Below, one piece after another: positions 11,471 through 22,979 of a stretch of 64,000 nucleotides of DNA. The notes beneath the pieces were generated by a model. It made no database searches and was not told the DNA's origin. It saw only the letters and a program-made list of their open reading frames with translations. Source of the stretch: Serilophus lunatus (taxonomy: Eukaryota; Chordata; Aves; Passeriformes; Eurylaimidae). The position numbers were made by a program, and so were the translations under genes. Position 1 is the first letter of the stretch. Every line of letters begins with the position of its first letter. The stretch is from the NCBI GenBank assembly GCA_013399895.1, contig VXBA01003714.1:340688-404687 (forward strand). The letters run 5' to 3'.

Positions 11471-12044
11471 TGTGTGCAGCCCTGGGGAGGCCGGGGGGGA
11501 TGGGGTTGGGGTGAGCAGGGCTGTCCCTGCCATACAGGGACGGAGGGCAGGAGCCTTTGGGGTGCTGACAGCGGGGGAAGGGGTGAGGAGCCTCCCCAGA
11601 GCGTCTGTCTCAGGAGGATGTGCCACGCTGGAATTCCAGGCTCAGCCCATTCAGCTACAGCTGAGTGTCCTCACGGGATCCACACCGGCTGCTTCCCGAC
11701 CTGGCTGCACTGGGCGTGAAGAGCAATCTTGTCCTTCCCTCTTTGTGGCAGCTCCTTGTCCATCACAGAGGGACAGCAGCCAGTTCTGGGGCCTTTGACC
11801 TGGCAGGGGACAGGGATGGACAGAACCCCCAGGCAGAGGAGCAGAGTGAGCTGCCTTGGTCTGCCCGGTATTTCTTGGATTGTGTTTTTTTCCTCCTCCT
11901 GTTTCTGTCCCCAGACCAGCAGGGCTGTGGCACCCACAGCCCCCAGGCTTCCCACCAGCCAGGAGACAGCTGGGTTCAGACCCCCCTTTCCAGGCATCCC
12001 CAGCCACTCTGCTGAGTCTCCAGCCAGCACACAAAGCAGAAGTA

Positions 12045-12200
12045 TCCCTTTTGATTTAATAAGTATCTGGAAATGTCATAAAAGACGTGATAATAAAATA
12101 TCAGATGCAGGAAAATGAGTAGCCAAAGGCATTGAAAAAAGGGGCAAGAGTAAACTCAGTAGATTAAGACACTAATTTTCATCTCTTGTATGTTCTTCAT
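12045..12200. promoter_or_regulatory. Candidate conserved non-coding element
   Basis: An AT-rich block of about 150 bases (ttgatttaataag, gacgtgataataaaatatc, gacactaattttc) in GC-rich surroundings with no open frame. It resembles the other AT-rich islands in the left third of the window. Confidence 0.25.
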
Positions 12201-13180
12201 CTTTTCTGTGTCTTGACAGACAGAAATAAATGCCCCCACTTCCCAGGAAGCACTATCTGCCTTTCCCTGCTGGATTGTCACCACAGGGTGTCCACAGCTG
12301 TAACAGCCCATTTATCCTCCGGATTCGATGCTTTATCACTTTCAGAGGAGTGGCTGGGCCGGCTCATCCCCCTCTTCCACCGCCAGCGCTCACACTGAAA
12401 GGGCAGCTCAAAACGCTGATGGCAAAATTTGATTTTAAAAGCATCTCTGCAAATTAAAGGGCAAATATGTGCCTTCGTTTAGCTCGTGCAACAAGGCAAC
12501 AGGAGCAAAGACAAAACCGGAAAGAAAAATAGTCTCGGGGAGTTTGGGGGAGCTGGTGTGTCCTGCTGTAACTCTGTCACAGTGGGAGCTGGGGGTGGGG
12601 ATTTTCTTGCAAATGCAGCTTCGAAGCGAGTCAAATGCCAGTAAATTCCCAAGCCCAACTGTGCTGTGAAGGCAGGAGTGGGATCAGTGGCGGGGTGATG
12701 GATGTGTTAATGTTTTAACAGGGCAACCACCTCATAAATAATTTGCTGAGTTCTGGAGTAACTGACCTGGTCACGGCAGCAATAAAGGCCCATCCCCTGG
12801 GCTCTGCTCCAGGGCTCCACAGTCCTCCCACAGAAAGGCTTAAGTGGCTTCTAACAATATCTGTTTTATATTGTCACAGCCCAGTGCCCTGCTAATGCCG
12901 CCGGCCGTGCAAAGACCATCTCCTGAGCTCCAGGGTTATTCCAATGGAAAACCTCAGAAACTGTAACAGGGACTGTTGTGGGCGAGCTCCGTGTGTGCTC
13001 TGTGGGGAGTGGGGCTGGCACAGAGCATGGCTGGGTGAGGAGGGGCAGGGCAGTAGTGGTGGGCAGCCAGCCTTGGGGGGCTCCAAGGCAGCCCCCGAGG
13101 ATGGGGCCACGGCCACACCTGGCTCTGCTGGGCAGCAGAAGCAGATAGAGCCCAGCCTGTGGTCAGGACATAGGGCTCTC

Positions 13181-13340
13181 CCAGGGTATGCTGCTTATGT
13201 ACTGGGTAGTCCTCTTGTGAACTGGGTTTTCCTTTTGTGAACTGGGTTTTCCTCTTACATGCTGCATATTCTGTTTGGATACTGGGTATTCCTGACATTT
13301 AGCAGGATATTCCTCTCCTATACTGTGTATTCCACTTCTG
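13181..13340 (+). repeat. Degenerate 20-bp tandem repeat
   Basis: About eight consecutive units of 20 bases, based on ACTGGGTNNTCCTNTTGTGA, stay in register between 13181 and 13320. The three central units (13201-13260) are the best preserved and the outer ones have decayed. Nothing suggests a function. Confidence 0.75.
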
Positions 13341-14239
13341 TCCCAGATGTTGTCATTGCATGCCACTCTCCAGTGTTGGGAGGAGCAGTGTGACCATCAT
13401 GGGCCAGAGCTGCTGCTGTGTTCCTTGTGTTTCTAACCTTTGCCATTGCAGGGTCAGGCCAGGCATGGCATCCAGCGTGATGCTTTTGGGTCCCTCTATG
13501 CTTTGGTTCATCAGTTCCCAGGTTCCCTCCGTGTCCCAGTGAGGACTGAGTGTATTCTGACCATGTGGAGCTGTGGGATTTGTCCCACCAACCTCTTTGC
13601 TGTGCCTGAGGGATGGGCCAGCACAGTCATGTTTCTGTAGTTGCAAATAAGGGAGTTTCCAACGACTGGAGTAATTTGTCAAACCAAATCGATGGCAAAT
13701 GTGGCACCTCCAGTGTGATGGTGGAATTAGATGGGAGACAATGAGGAAGCAGCCCCGTTTGGGAGAGCAGAGCAGCAAGGGGAGCCCCATTCCCTGCTCC
13801 AGCAGCCCAGGGACAGTCTGGAGTGCCTGTCCTCGTCCCTTCCTCCCAGCTGTCCCTGCATTCCGAAGGCAAGATGCAGCAAAAGGGCAGCACCTGCCTT
13901 GGCAAAGGCACTGCTGGACAAAAGGGCCAAAGTGAGGACAGGTGTTGATGGTGGCTCTGTGTGTTCAGTTTGCTCCGTGTGACCCGTGCCCGCTCCCGTG
14001 CTGCTGGTGGTGGCAGAGCAGTGCCACTGGCAGTGGAAGTGGGGGCAGAAATCCCCCCTGAGCAGTGACTGGCACCGTGCCCTGCCCTCTGCCCCTCTGC
14101 TGGCACCACTGACCCCAGCTCGCCGCTGGTGGGGCTGCCTGAGGCTCCCCGGCACAGCATCCCCTCGCCAGAGCACCTTCCCTTCCCCTCCCCGCTCCCC
14201 TGCACACACAGCCTTGTCCCCGCCACCAGAGGCAAGCGT

Positions 14240-14520
14240 GGCTGCAAGGAGAAGTCATTTTAATATCCTTGCCCCTGTTTTTGTAAATGAGTGTAACCAT
14301 CAGCTGTAGAATAAATGACACCCAATTACGGCTGGGGGCAGCTCAGACGGGAGGGCTTGGCTGGGAGGGGATCACAGGGAAGCTCCAGCCCTGATGGAAA
14401 ATGAACAAGATGCCGGCTGTAGGGAGCCATAATTACAGAGGACTGACACACTGTGAGCTGTTTATGGTAATGAAGTGGTGCATCAAATCAAATTAACCTT
14501 AGTTATTTAACACAGAATGC
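14240..14520. promoter_or_regulatory. Candidate conserved non-coding block next to a CpG island
   Basis: Two AT-rich patches (14255-14335 and 14395-14515) contain cattttaatatcc, cccaattacgg, ccataattacagagg and caaatcaaattaacc, directly upstream of the CpG island at 14.5-15.6 kb. The position would suit a proximal enhancer if the island is a promoter. Confidence 0.3.
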
Positions 14521-14610
14521 ACCGAGGACTTGGCTCAGTGGCTGCTAAATCCAAACCCGGAGCTGTGCCCGAGCCAGGGAAACGGCTCGAGCGCTGCACG
14601 AGCGTCGCTT

Positions 14611-14618
14611 TGACGTCG
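14611..14618 (+). promoter_or_regulatory. CRE-like (CREB/ATF) site
   Basis: TGACGTCG differs by one base from the palindromic CRE TGACGTCA. It lies at the upstream edge of the CpG island, a usual place for such sites. Confidence 0.35.
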
Positions 14619-14805
14619 GAGCCCTTCGGTGAGCGGCCGGGACGGCGATGGCGAGCGGGCAGAGCGGCAGCCGGCGGGGCCGGGGGGCGGCCGGGGGGTC
14701 CCGCCGAGCCCCCCAACATTGCGCTCCCGTCGGAGCGGAGCCCGGGCGAGGGGGGTGTCCCGGCCCGGGAGGAGCCGGGGGGCTCTGGCTGCCGGCCCGG
14801 GGCTG

Positions 14806-14985
14806 TGCCCCGCGCTGTGCCCGGCTGTGCCCCGCACTCTGCCCGGCTGTGCCCCGCGCTGTGCCCCTCTCGCTGCCCGGCTGTGCTCCTCTCGCTGCCC
14901 GGCTGTACCCCGCGCTGTGCCCCTCTCGCTGCCCGGCTGTGCCCCTCTCGCTGCCCGGCTGTGCCCCTCTCGCTGCCCGCGGCCG
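14806..14985. repeat. GC-rich minisatellite inside the CpG island
   Basis: Repeated units built from 'gctgtgccccgcgct' and 'gtgcccctctcgctgcccg' (about 15-25 bases) follow one another for about 180 bases. It gives repetitive Cys/Pro/Leu frames on the + strand and Gly/Ser/Arg-rich ones on the - strand, neither of which is likely to be translated. Confidence 0.8.
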
Positions 14986-16054
14986 GGCCGAGGCTGCGGG
15001 AGCTGCTGCGCCCCGTCGGAGGCTCCCGGTTCCCGTCTCTCCGCCCCGCGGAGCTGCGCCGCGCGCAGGAGCAGCGTTCCCGTCGGGATCCCTTCGCGCT
15101 GACGGGTGAGTGACCTTTCAAATTAACCCAAACGTTCTGTTAAAGATTAATGAGCTTTCGAACAGGAGTCCCCTCTGAGCGCCGGGCTGTTGCCCGTCCG
15201 TGTCCGCCGGAGGAAGGAATTGCCGCTGCAGATGCCGCGACGGAGGCGCCGCCCGAGCTCGGCTGGGGCCGGGGCCTCTGAGGGCACCGTGCCCAGGGCA
15301 CAGGGGCCAAGGCACCTCGGGACAGCGGCTCTGTGCAGTACGTTAAGAGGCTGGTTTGTGTTAGCGGCGTTTCTTTGGATTCAGGCAGGAGGGGCGGGGC
15401 AGGCTGTGCCCACCCCCGTTCGGGGCGGGGGTGCCGCCGTTCTGGGGTCGCCCAGAGCCTGGTTGGCTTTGCGAGGCAGGAACGGGCGCCGCTGGCACTG
15501 AGGAGAGCGGGCGGACCGGGCACGGAGCGCCGCGGGCAGCTGCCCGCTGCTGGCACAGCCCCGCAGCTTGTCTGGAATTCGCTCGGATTAGCAAATGTTT
15601 GCTCGGTGCCGCCGGCGGCCTCTGGGGAGCCGAGTCGCTCCTCCCGGAGAGGATTCCCCTGCAGGATTTCCCACTTGTTGGAACGACACCAATTGCATCT
15701 CCAGCCAAAGGCTTTCCTCTGTGTAATCCGTGCAGTTTGATGATTCTCAAGCACCTGCAGTCGGGTTCATACAGAATTACATTTTTGCCAGGAACCTGGT
15801 GGTTGCCCTGCCATCGTGCCAGATCTTACCCAGCACACTGACTGTCACTCTGCCCTGTCACTCCTGCGAGCCTCTAATCCTCAGCCCTGCACTGGTGGCT
15901 CCCCCGGGTATAGATGAACACCCCAGGCATCATCCCAGAAATTCCTCCCCTCACACTGGCTCTGAGTTCTGCTCTGGGGTGGAAGCACTGGATTTTGTGG
16001 TTGTGAGTTCATTTTGTTTCTTTCCATCAATATGAAAATGCCATGTGAGTCCAA

Positions 16055-16195
16055 AGAATTAATCACTATTGTAGGGGAATAAAGAGCAGATATTTCCTCT
16101 AATCTCCTTTAAATGGCCTCCAAATGAGGCCTCGACAAAGATGACTAATGACAGGTGTGATTAAACTAATTTAATAGGTGGAGCTTTGATGGGAG
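16055..16195. promoter_or_regulatory. Candidate conserved non-coding element
   Basis: An AT-rich block with gaattaatcactattg, gactaatgacagg and gattaaactaatttaatagg, plus the near-inverted pair ggcctccaaatgaggcc. No coding potential. Composition only. Confidence 0.3.
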
Positions 16196-16199
16196 CCCC

Positions 16200-17150
16200 A
16201 AAGCCCAGGTACAGCCTTGGGACCCACAGGAACCCCTCGAGCTCACTTGCAGCTCTCTATGTCCACACACTTGAGTTAAACAAACTCATTAGCTTTGTTT
16301 TGACCAAAGGATTCCCTTTTCCTATCACAAACATTTTTGTCTCTTTCTGCAAACCTTCTCCTTGCTGCTGCTGAACACAACCTCCTTAATGGGATACTAA
16401 ATCCAGAGCCAGTTAATAGCCAGCTGCATCCTCATCCCTCACCAGATCCCTCCCCTCAAGGAGTTCCCACTGAGCTCATATTAGTGCCTCACAAGCTGAT
16501 AATAGAAAGTGGATGGAATGTGTCTGGGGAGCTCTCTGAAGGAGATGCCCTCAGCTCTGGGGATGTGTTGTGCCAGTGATGGTACCAGGCACCCCTCCAT
16601 GCCCAGCTGGGCTCTGCTCAGCCCTGCTCCTCTCCCCCTCCCAGTGGTGCCTCTGTTTTGGTGTTCACCCTTCTGGGTCCACTCGTGGGCACAGGGCAGG
16701 GCTCAGCCCCAGCTGCTGGTGCCATCCCCATGGTTGGGGTGGCCCATGTGCTGCAGGACATGGAAATTATATGAACAGGGAGCACTGTGGCAACACGAGG
16801 GCTCAGGTGGCTCCTTCAGCAGGAGTGGTATTCAGCAGCAGCATAACATTTCTTGGATAATATGGGGAATGGATGGGGAAGATTTGCTTTCCCCTCCCTC
16901 CCTGTGAGGAGGTCACTCTTGCCTTTGATTTAGGGATTGCCCACACCAGTGACTGCCCTGTCACCAATTCCCTGAATCCCTGTGGGGAGCTGTGCCAGTC
17001 CTTGCTGCTGCTCCTGGATGACAACACCAAACCCTCATCTGTCTCACACACCAAGAGCAGCACTGGGCCCCCTTCCAGGCCCATAACGCACCAAAACCTG
17101 CACACAGAAAAGGGCAAAACTGCAGATCCCACCCCCTCCCCACAACACTG
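16200..17150. other. Non-genic stretch
   Basis: No exon, repeat or RNA gene could be supported here. Confidence 0.4.
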
Positions 17151-17159
17151 GGAGTGATT

Positions 17160-17395
17160 AATGGGGCACCAGTGCTGTCCATCTTGCTTTTGTTTAATTA
17201 TCATTTTTGTACTGTTTGTGTCTCTGGAGACCTGACTGGGTGAGAATGGTTTGATGGATTGTATATGAAATCCAGGTCAATATGTCCAAGTGTTACTGCC
17301 TCATAATTTGCTGCACCACAGAGGCCGATAGAGATGCCTCGTGTTATTAATTATGCCAATATATTTTCCTGAGCAATGTGATTAATTAGGCTGGG
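17160..17395. promoter_or_regulatory. Candidate conserved non-coding element
   Basis: An AT-rich block with tgtttaattatcattttt, gttattaattatgccaa and gtgattaattaggctg. It combines TAAT cores with an NF1-like TGCCAA half-site. Composition-based call only. Confidence 0.3.
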
Positions 17396-18162
17396 TATGG
17401 CATGGCTGCAGGCCTGTGCTGTGGCTGTTTGTTCTTGAGCAGAGCTGGCTGGCTTGGGGAGCAGTCCTTCTCTTCCAGAGAGTTCAGGGGAAAATACCTT
17501 TCCTGGCACTGCTCTTTGCATGCCAGGGAGCCACGGGGCAGTGGGGAGCTGAGCCTGGAACTGCCCCTGACTGGGCAGCCAGTCTGGAGGGGAGAGGCAC
17601 TGCCAAGGGGACCCCACCCAGCACCACATGGCCTCATGTTCAGCACTGCAAGGATGGATGACACTTAAATCAGAGACTTTTCTGCTCTCACAGAACTTCC
17701 AAAAAGTGTATTCATGGAATTTTTCGTGTAGCTCAGTTCACTTTCCTTTACAAGCTCACAGTGTGGGATCTGTGCTGTGCTGAACATGGTCCTGCAGGCA
17801 GGGTCTGGCACCTGTGGGGGCACAGGGTGCAGACAGGACACAGTGTTTGCAGTTTTGAAATGGTGTGAAAAGATTCACAGAAAATCGTTCTTTGTCAGAA
17901 GCCTCCCCAGCTTGCTCCAGCACTGGGGCTTCAGCCTCCCTGGCAGACCTGACCTGTGCCCCTCTCCATGCCACAGCTGGCACCAGGACCTTGGCAGTCT
18001 GTGGTCCCCAGCTCAGCATCCCCAAAGCCTGGCACGTGCTGTGCTGCCACCAGAGCTGAGCTCCACCAGCCTCCCCATGCCTTGCCCCTGCCCCTGGCTC
18101 TCAGATCTCTGCTCCCACACTGCAGTGGAGCTGAACCCTCTCTGTCTTTTGTCTCCATAAAG

Positions 18163-18236
18163 GTCAGAGAAGAGCCGTCGCCCTTTAAGTGCCAAGACGA
18201 GATCTCCCACCCTCTGGTGCCAGAAGACTCGGAACA
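18163..18236 (+). CDS. TNRC6A: Candidate alternative 5' coding exon of TNRC6A (74 bp)
   Basis: A pyrimidine tract and acceptor (ctgtcttttgtctccataaag) and a donor (ACA|GTAAGG) frame 74 bases. Read from phase 0 they encode VREEPSPFKC at the start and VPEDSEQ at the end, a non-repetitive, acidic peptide. The last codon is split CA|, and joining to c1 (first base A) gives Gln then ELEAK, exactly in the TNRC6A frame. I recall that a long TNRC6B isoform has an upstream exon that starts with Val after a Lys, ends in ESKQ and joins the homologous next exon at the same split Gln codon. The length (about 25 residues) and acidic nature also agree. It needs a phase-0 partner upstream; 5149-5217 is one candidate. 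Confidence 0.5.
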
Positions 18237-18249
18237 GTAAGGCAGCTGC

Positions 18250-19200
18250 TCTCCTTTCCCAAATGTTTGCTCCTTGGTTGCATGTACACTGGATTCACTC
18301 CAGCCATTTTCTCCCTTCTCAAGAGTGTGATTGTGAGGGTTTGTGTCTCCACATAAAGCACTGTGCTGGTGATGGGAACTGCCCTGTCCTCCCACTCGTG
18401 CCTTGAGCTGCTGTTTTCCTATCACCAAGTTATCCTTGCAGCAGGAAGGGCAGGACATGGGGTGAGGGGCAGTTCTGGCTTCCCTGGCTCTCAGAACCCC
18501 TCTGAGAGCATCCAGGAGCCATTCAGGCAGAGGGAAGGGCTGGACTGCAGCTCCAGAGACAGGGGAGCAGCAGGGAGCCCCAGGCTGGTGACCCCGATGC
18601 AGAGGGAAGCACAAACCTGATCCTTTTAAAGTGTCTGACACTTTTGCTCTTCTTGCCCTTTGTGGGGAAACCCAAGGCTTCCCCAGAGCTTTGGAGGATC
18701 CTGGCTGTGGCAGAGCCCCCAGTTGTCACATCCCCATCTGGCTGCCCATGCCTGGTCTGTGCTGCATCCAGACCTCCTGACATTGATTTGTGGTGGAATC
18801 TCACGATGAATGACCATCTGTACACAGACACACACGTGTGCCACGTGCTTTAACAATTCACTCAGCTAAACCTGCTGGTCTGTGTGCTCCTGCCATGAGA
18901 GGGTTGGTGTTGGTCCCCCAGCACCCGTGGTGGCTCCACCTGGAGCGACTCCGGTGCCCTGAGCTGTGCAGGGTGTCTGAGCCTCCTGCTGCTCCTGTGT
19001 CCCCAGCAGACCTGTGTGGGTATTCCCCCTCTAATGGTCTTTCATTCTTGCATTCATATATTTACTCCAGGAATCAGGCAGTAAACCTGGAGTGAAGTCA
19101 AGCCCAGACCCTCCTCCTGGCTCATCCAGCCCCACAGTTTGCCCTCGGCTCTGTTATTATCCCACATCCCTGTAATTAGCTGCTTAGGCTGTGATTGCCC
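18250..19200. other. Non-genic stretch
   Basis: No supported gene or repeat. If the 18163-18236 exon is real, this is TNRC6A intron sequence. Confidence 0.4.
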
Positions 19201-19330
19201 CATTGTCCACTGGACGGGTTTAATCATTCTTTTCTCCTACAGCAGCAATTTTGTTCCAATTAATTATTTCAGTTTGAACAGCAATAGCTGGTTGAGTTTA
19301 GAGAGAAATTACAAGAGTAGGGAAGGATAA
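19200..19330. promoter_or_regulatory. Candidate conserved non-coding element
   Basis: An AT-rich block with cccattgtccac (SOX-like), gtttaatcattc and ccaattaattatttcag and no open frame. Composition only. Confidence 0.25.
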
Positions 19331-19569
19331 TGAGGAATGAGCTAACTAGGGAAACACTGCAGGCAGGGCTGCACGGGTCCTGCTTCCCTTCCAGCCTCTT
19401 GCTTGTTCCCTGGAGAGCTTTCTGGGGCTGGGAAATGTTCCCCTGGGAACCAAGGATTGGAGTGACACAGAGGCACTGCCTGGCTTCACCCCTGCCTGGG
19501 AACTCTGTACTGGGTCCGATGCAAACAGGAGGGCACATTAACAGCCCGACCCCAAGGGAACATGGTGCT

Positions 19570-19635
19570 TGTTGTAGTGATAGAACAAGGGGAAATGGCT
19601 TCAAACTCACAGAGAGTAGGGTTAGATTAGTAACA
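19570..19635 (+). mobile_element. Short CR1-like fragment
   Basis: The words 'gtgatagaacaaggggaaat' and 'ggcttcaaactcacagagag' followed by 'gtagggttagattag' match the CR1 region with 'gataggacaagggggaatgg'. It is short and diverged, so the extent is uncertain. Confidence 0.6.
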
Positions 19636-19639
19636 TCTG

Positions 19640-22550
19640 CCTGTGGCCCTTTCCTTCCTAAAACATCTGGCTGCTGGGCTGGCTGACAGACACCAGGGGC
19701 CAGCTGAAGTGCAGATGCAGGAGCACATCCCATGTTCCTGGGGTGCAGTGCCATGAAAAATGGGACCAGAAGGCAGGGATGGTATGTCCAGGGATGCTCA
19801 GATGCTCCCTCATCCCGGGGTACCTCCAATTCCCTCAGCCCTTTGTCCCAAACCAGCCTGAGGAGGGAGGCAGGGCTGGAGGGATCCATGGTGGCTGCTG
19901 CACTTGGAGCTGGAGCTCCCCATGGGAGGAGCTGGGAGCAGCTCTCACGCTGCCAGGCTGACCCAAGCACTCTATAAAACATGGTATGTTGCAGCAAACC
20001 AAGATCCCCATGTCCCTCATAAACGTGGTGGAATCGCCCAGCATGGGGGACGTTCTCAAAGTGATTTGAGATGAGGCTGATACAGAAATTTAAAAATGTA
20101 AAAATAAATAAACTTAAGGTTAGCCAAGGTTTTGAAGGAGAGAAAAAACACCACTAATACCTGTCAGGAGTTACAAAAATGCTGCCTGTGCAATTCATGT
20201 ATAATTCAATGAATTCCAGAGCAGTTTGAATATTTAAATTATGTATGATCAAAGAAATAAAAAATCTGCATTTCCTCACTCTGAGCCCCCTAGACACAAA
20301 GCTCTCCAGTGTCTCCTCCCCACAAGGCAGCTCCTGCCTCCACACTTCCGAAGCTTTTGAGCCTCATCGCTCCGAAGAAAGTGAGTTTGCCTGGAAAAAC
20401 AGCCACCGAGTGCGGCTGCAGTTCCTGGCGGGGCTGAGGAGGGTGATGGGCAGGGCACGGAACGGGGGAAGGACCCGCACTGCCCACGGCCCCTCCCAGC
20501 GCCCGGGGCAGCCGAGCTCCCAGTGCTCCCAGTGCCGGCACTGGGGGATGGAGGGGTCTCCCTCCCACCGCTGCCTCTCACAGGCTCTCAGGAGCTGCAG
20601 AGCTGCAGCTCTGGCCTCACTGCACGTTTCCCCGTGGGGATTCTTGGTGCCATCCTCCAAGCTCCCCTGAGTGTGTCCTTCTCCTCTCCCAGCTCTCAGG
20701 AGCTGGGACATTGCAGCTCCCCTGGCTGTGGCCAAGGAAAAATACCAACAGACTGCTCCCTCTGCCCATTCCTCCACCCCCTCTCCAGATGCTGTAGATT
20801 TTCATTAGTATTCTGTAATTTAATGATCTATTCCCAAGAGAAAATTAGTCTTCAATTTACAAAAACTTCCCTGTTAATTTAAGCATAATAGTAGGGAGCC
20901 CTGCACATGCCAGAGCCGAGTCCTGCCCCCCCTACCCCCCTCCCACAGCCTGGCAAAGGGCAAGTGTGAGGGAGAATTCCAGTAACACACCAAAGTCCAT
21001 TGGAAATCTCCCAACCAGGACTGCAAAGAGGTTCCTGGAAGCAAGAAAAGCAATTTCCTCCTGAAACAGGAGCTTATTTTGAACCTGGCAAAGACCCAGG
21101 AGGCAGCTGCCACCAAACCCTCAGGGCTTTTAAACCATCAGTCGGTGCCAGACCCTGCAGCCTCCTTGGCAGAGCCCCTTCACCATCCTTGGCAGACCTG
21201 TGGCCATAATGTGGTCACAGGGTTGGGGAGGACCATGGTGGCTTTGTCAGGGGCTGCTGCAGGTCCCTCAGAGCAGAGCCAGGGCTCCAGGCTCTCCCCC
21301 TGCCCGCTCTGCCAGTGCTGCCCAAGGGCATCGCTGCCCCCCTGGTGCCCGGGGACAGATGTCAATGCTGAGTGTCCTGGGCAGATATTGAGATGGGTGA
21401 TGGTGCCTCTGCCCATCACAGGATGTGGCAAAGGGTAGTCTCCATGCTGGGGGAGAGCTGCAAGAGGAGCTCACTAACTTGAAAAATTGGGTCCAATGGG
21501 CTCATTTGTCTGAGATCAGCTCCCTGTTTTTTCTAATAATGTGGAAAATGAGGGAGAGGGATCAGAGCCTCTCCTCAGCGATCATTTCTGTGATTTACCC
21601 CTTTCTCATTCATGTTCTCTCCTCCAAATTGCCTTTGATACTGTTAACTTTCCATGGGCTTTAAGCCTACCCATGTGGAACGTATATAACCCTTCACCCT
21701 CATGATGATGTGCCCAAGGGACAGAGCAGACACTGACATGTTTGCTCAGCCTGGCACCACAGGGATGCTTGTGAGGGGCCCATGATGCCCCCCTGGTCAG
21801 GCCCGGGTGGTCCCTGCCAGGTGCTGCCATATGGGCTTGTTGTCTGATCCCAGGACTCCTGCAGTAGGAAGTTTGTGCCTCCCTCGTTCTGTGGGGCCAT
21901 GGTGGGTGGCTGGGGGGCAGAACCTGCTCTGAAGTGTCAGGGAGGGCTGATCCTGGATCTGGCACGGCCACTCACGTGGGGAAGGGCCAGATGCTGTCGT
22001 GGGGAGAGGCTGTAATGTCAGCTGAACATTTACTTAATAAATTCCCTTGGTTTCTTGAGCAGATTGGGGGCAGAGGCTGCTGAAGGACACCTGGTGCATG
22101 GGACGCAGCACTCCTGCTCTGGTGGGGCCACAGGGCAGGCTCGTGGCACATGTCCCCCCCTGCTGGCAGCCGCCCCAGACCCACCGATCACACCCTGTGC
22201 TAACGGCAACCATTAATTGTCTTGCCTGTTAATAAAGGCAGAGGTGTCGAACTACAGCAAATACTGGAAGGGAACCTGCAGTCCTTCCCTGCCAACGTCC
22301 TCCCCTGGCCTTGGGCCATGGCAGGGAATGAGGCCGGGTTCTCTCCGTGGAAGTGGGAGGAGGATACAGAAAGGAGGATGGAGGAGAGGGAGAGGAGGCT
22401 GTGGGAGGAGGCCACACTTTGCCCTGGGCTCCCGTGGAGCTGATGGAGGTGAGGACTTGGCCATAGGGGCTGCCAAGGCCCTGCAGCACTTGTGCAGCCA
22501 CCCAAGGAGAGCTCAGCATCCCCCTAACCCAGGGAAGCAGGGCTGTTCCC
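19640..22550. other. Non-genic stretch
   Basis: No exon with paired splice sites and no repeat family was recognised. AT-rich patches at 20050-20290 and 20790-20890 are possible regulatory sequence but have no distinctive motif. Confidence 0.4.
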
Positions 22551-22569
22551 TTCCCAGCCAGCCCTGCTC

Positions 22570-22760
22570 CAGACGTGGTTAAATTAGAAGGGAAATCTAT
22601 TTCCTGTTTAAAAAAATCCAGGAGAGCAAAGTCGGTGTTAAATATAGATATATGATATGTAAATGAATTTGACAACTGAGTGAATAAAAAATGAAGGTTT
22701 AAATTATTGAAGGGTGGGAGGAGATGGCGCATGCAAATAGCATTAATGTGGAAAGAGGCA
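22570..22760. promoter_or_regulatory. Candidate conserved element with octamer motif
   Basis: An AT-rich block (ggtgttaaatatagatata, gtttaaattattgaag) ends with the perfect POU octamer ATGCAAAT at 22731-22738. It has no coding potential. The octamer is seen directly; function is inferred. Confidence 0.3.
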
Positions 22761-22979
22761 ACGCTTGGAACAGGGAAAGGAGGTTTGAAACATTATTATT
22801 TCTTTTAAGAGGAGGGCTACATATGAAATAAAAGCCAACAGAGACAGTGTGTGTTTGTCTCAAAGCCCTTTCTCTCCTGCTTGTCGCTTTATCCTCCTGG
22901 CTTTTTTTTTCTCCCTGTAAAGCAATGAGAGAAATCAAAGGCTACTGCATTTTTTAGCTTTAATTAGAATCAGATAATT

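Larger units (their letters stand above)
14560..15620 (+). promoter_or_regulatory. CpG island, candidate TNRC6A promoter / first exon
   Basis: This is the strongest CpG island in the left half, about 1 kb long. It has a CRE-like site TGACGTCG (14611-14618, 7 of 8 bases), a donor TTCG|GTGAGC at 14629 and a consensus donor ACGG|GTGAGT at 15106. A frame open from an ATG in good context (14648, GCGATGG) reaches the 15106 donor in phase 2, which fits TNRC6A c1. The encoded peptide, however, is a low-complexity Cys/Pro/Leu product of a tandem repeat, so a non-coding first exon is more likely. Orientation is inferred from the donors. Confidence 0.45.

Noticed and set aside
14507..15121. Overlapping open frames of 150-200 residues in the CpG island
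   Set aside because: All frames are open because of high GC and a minisatellite; the peptides are low-complexity and match no family I know.
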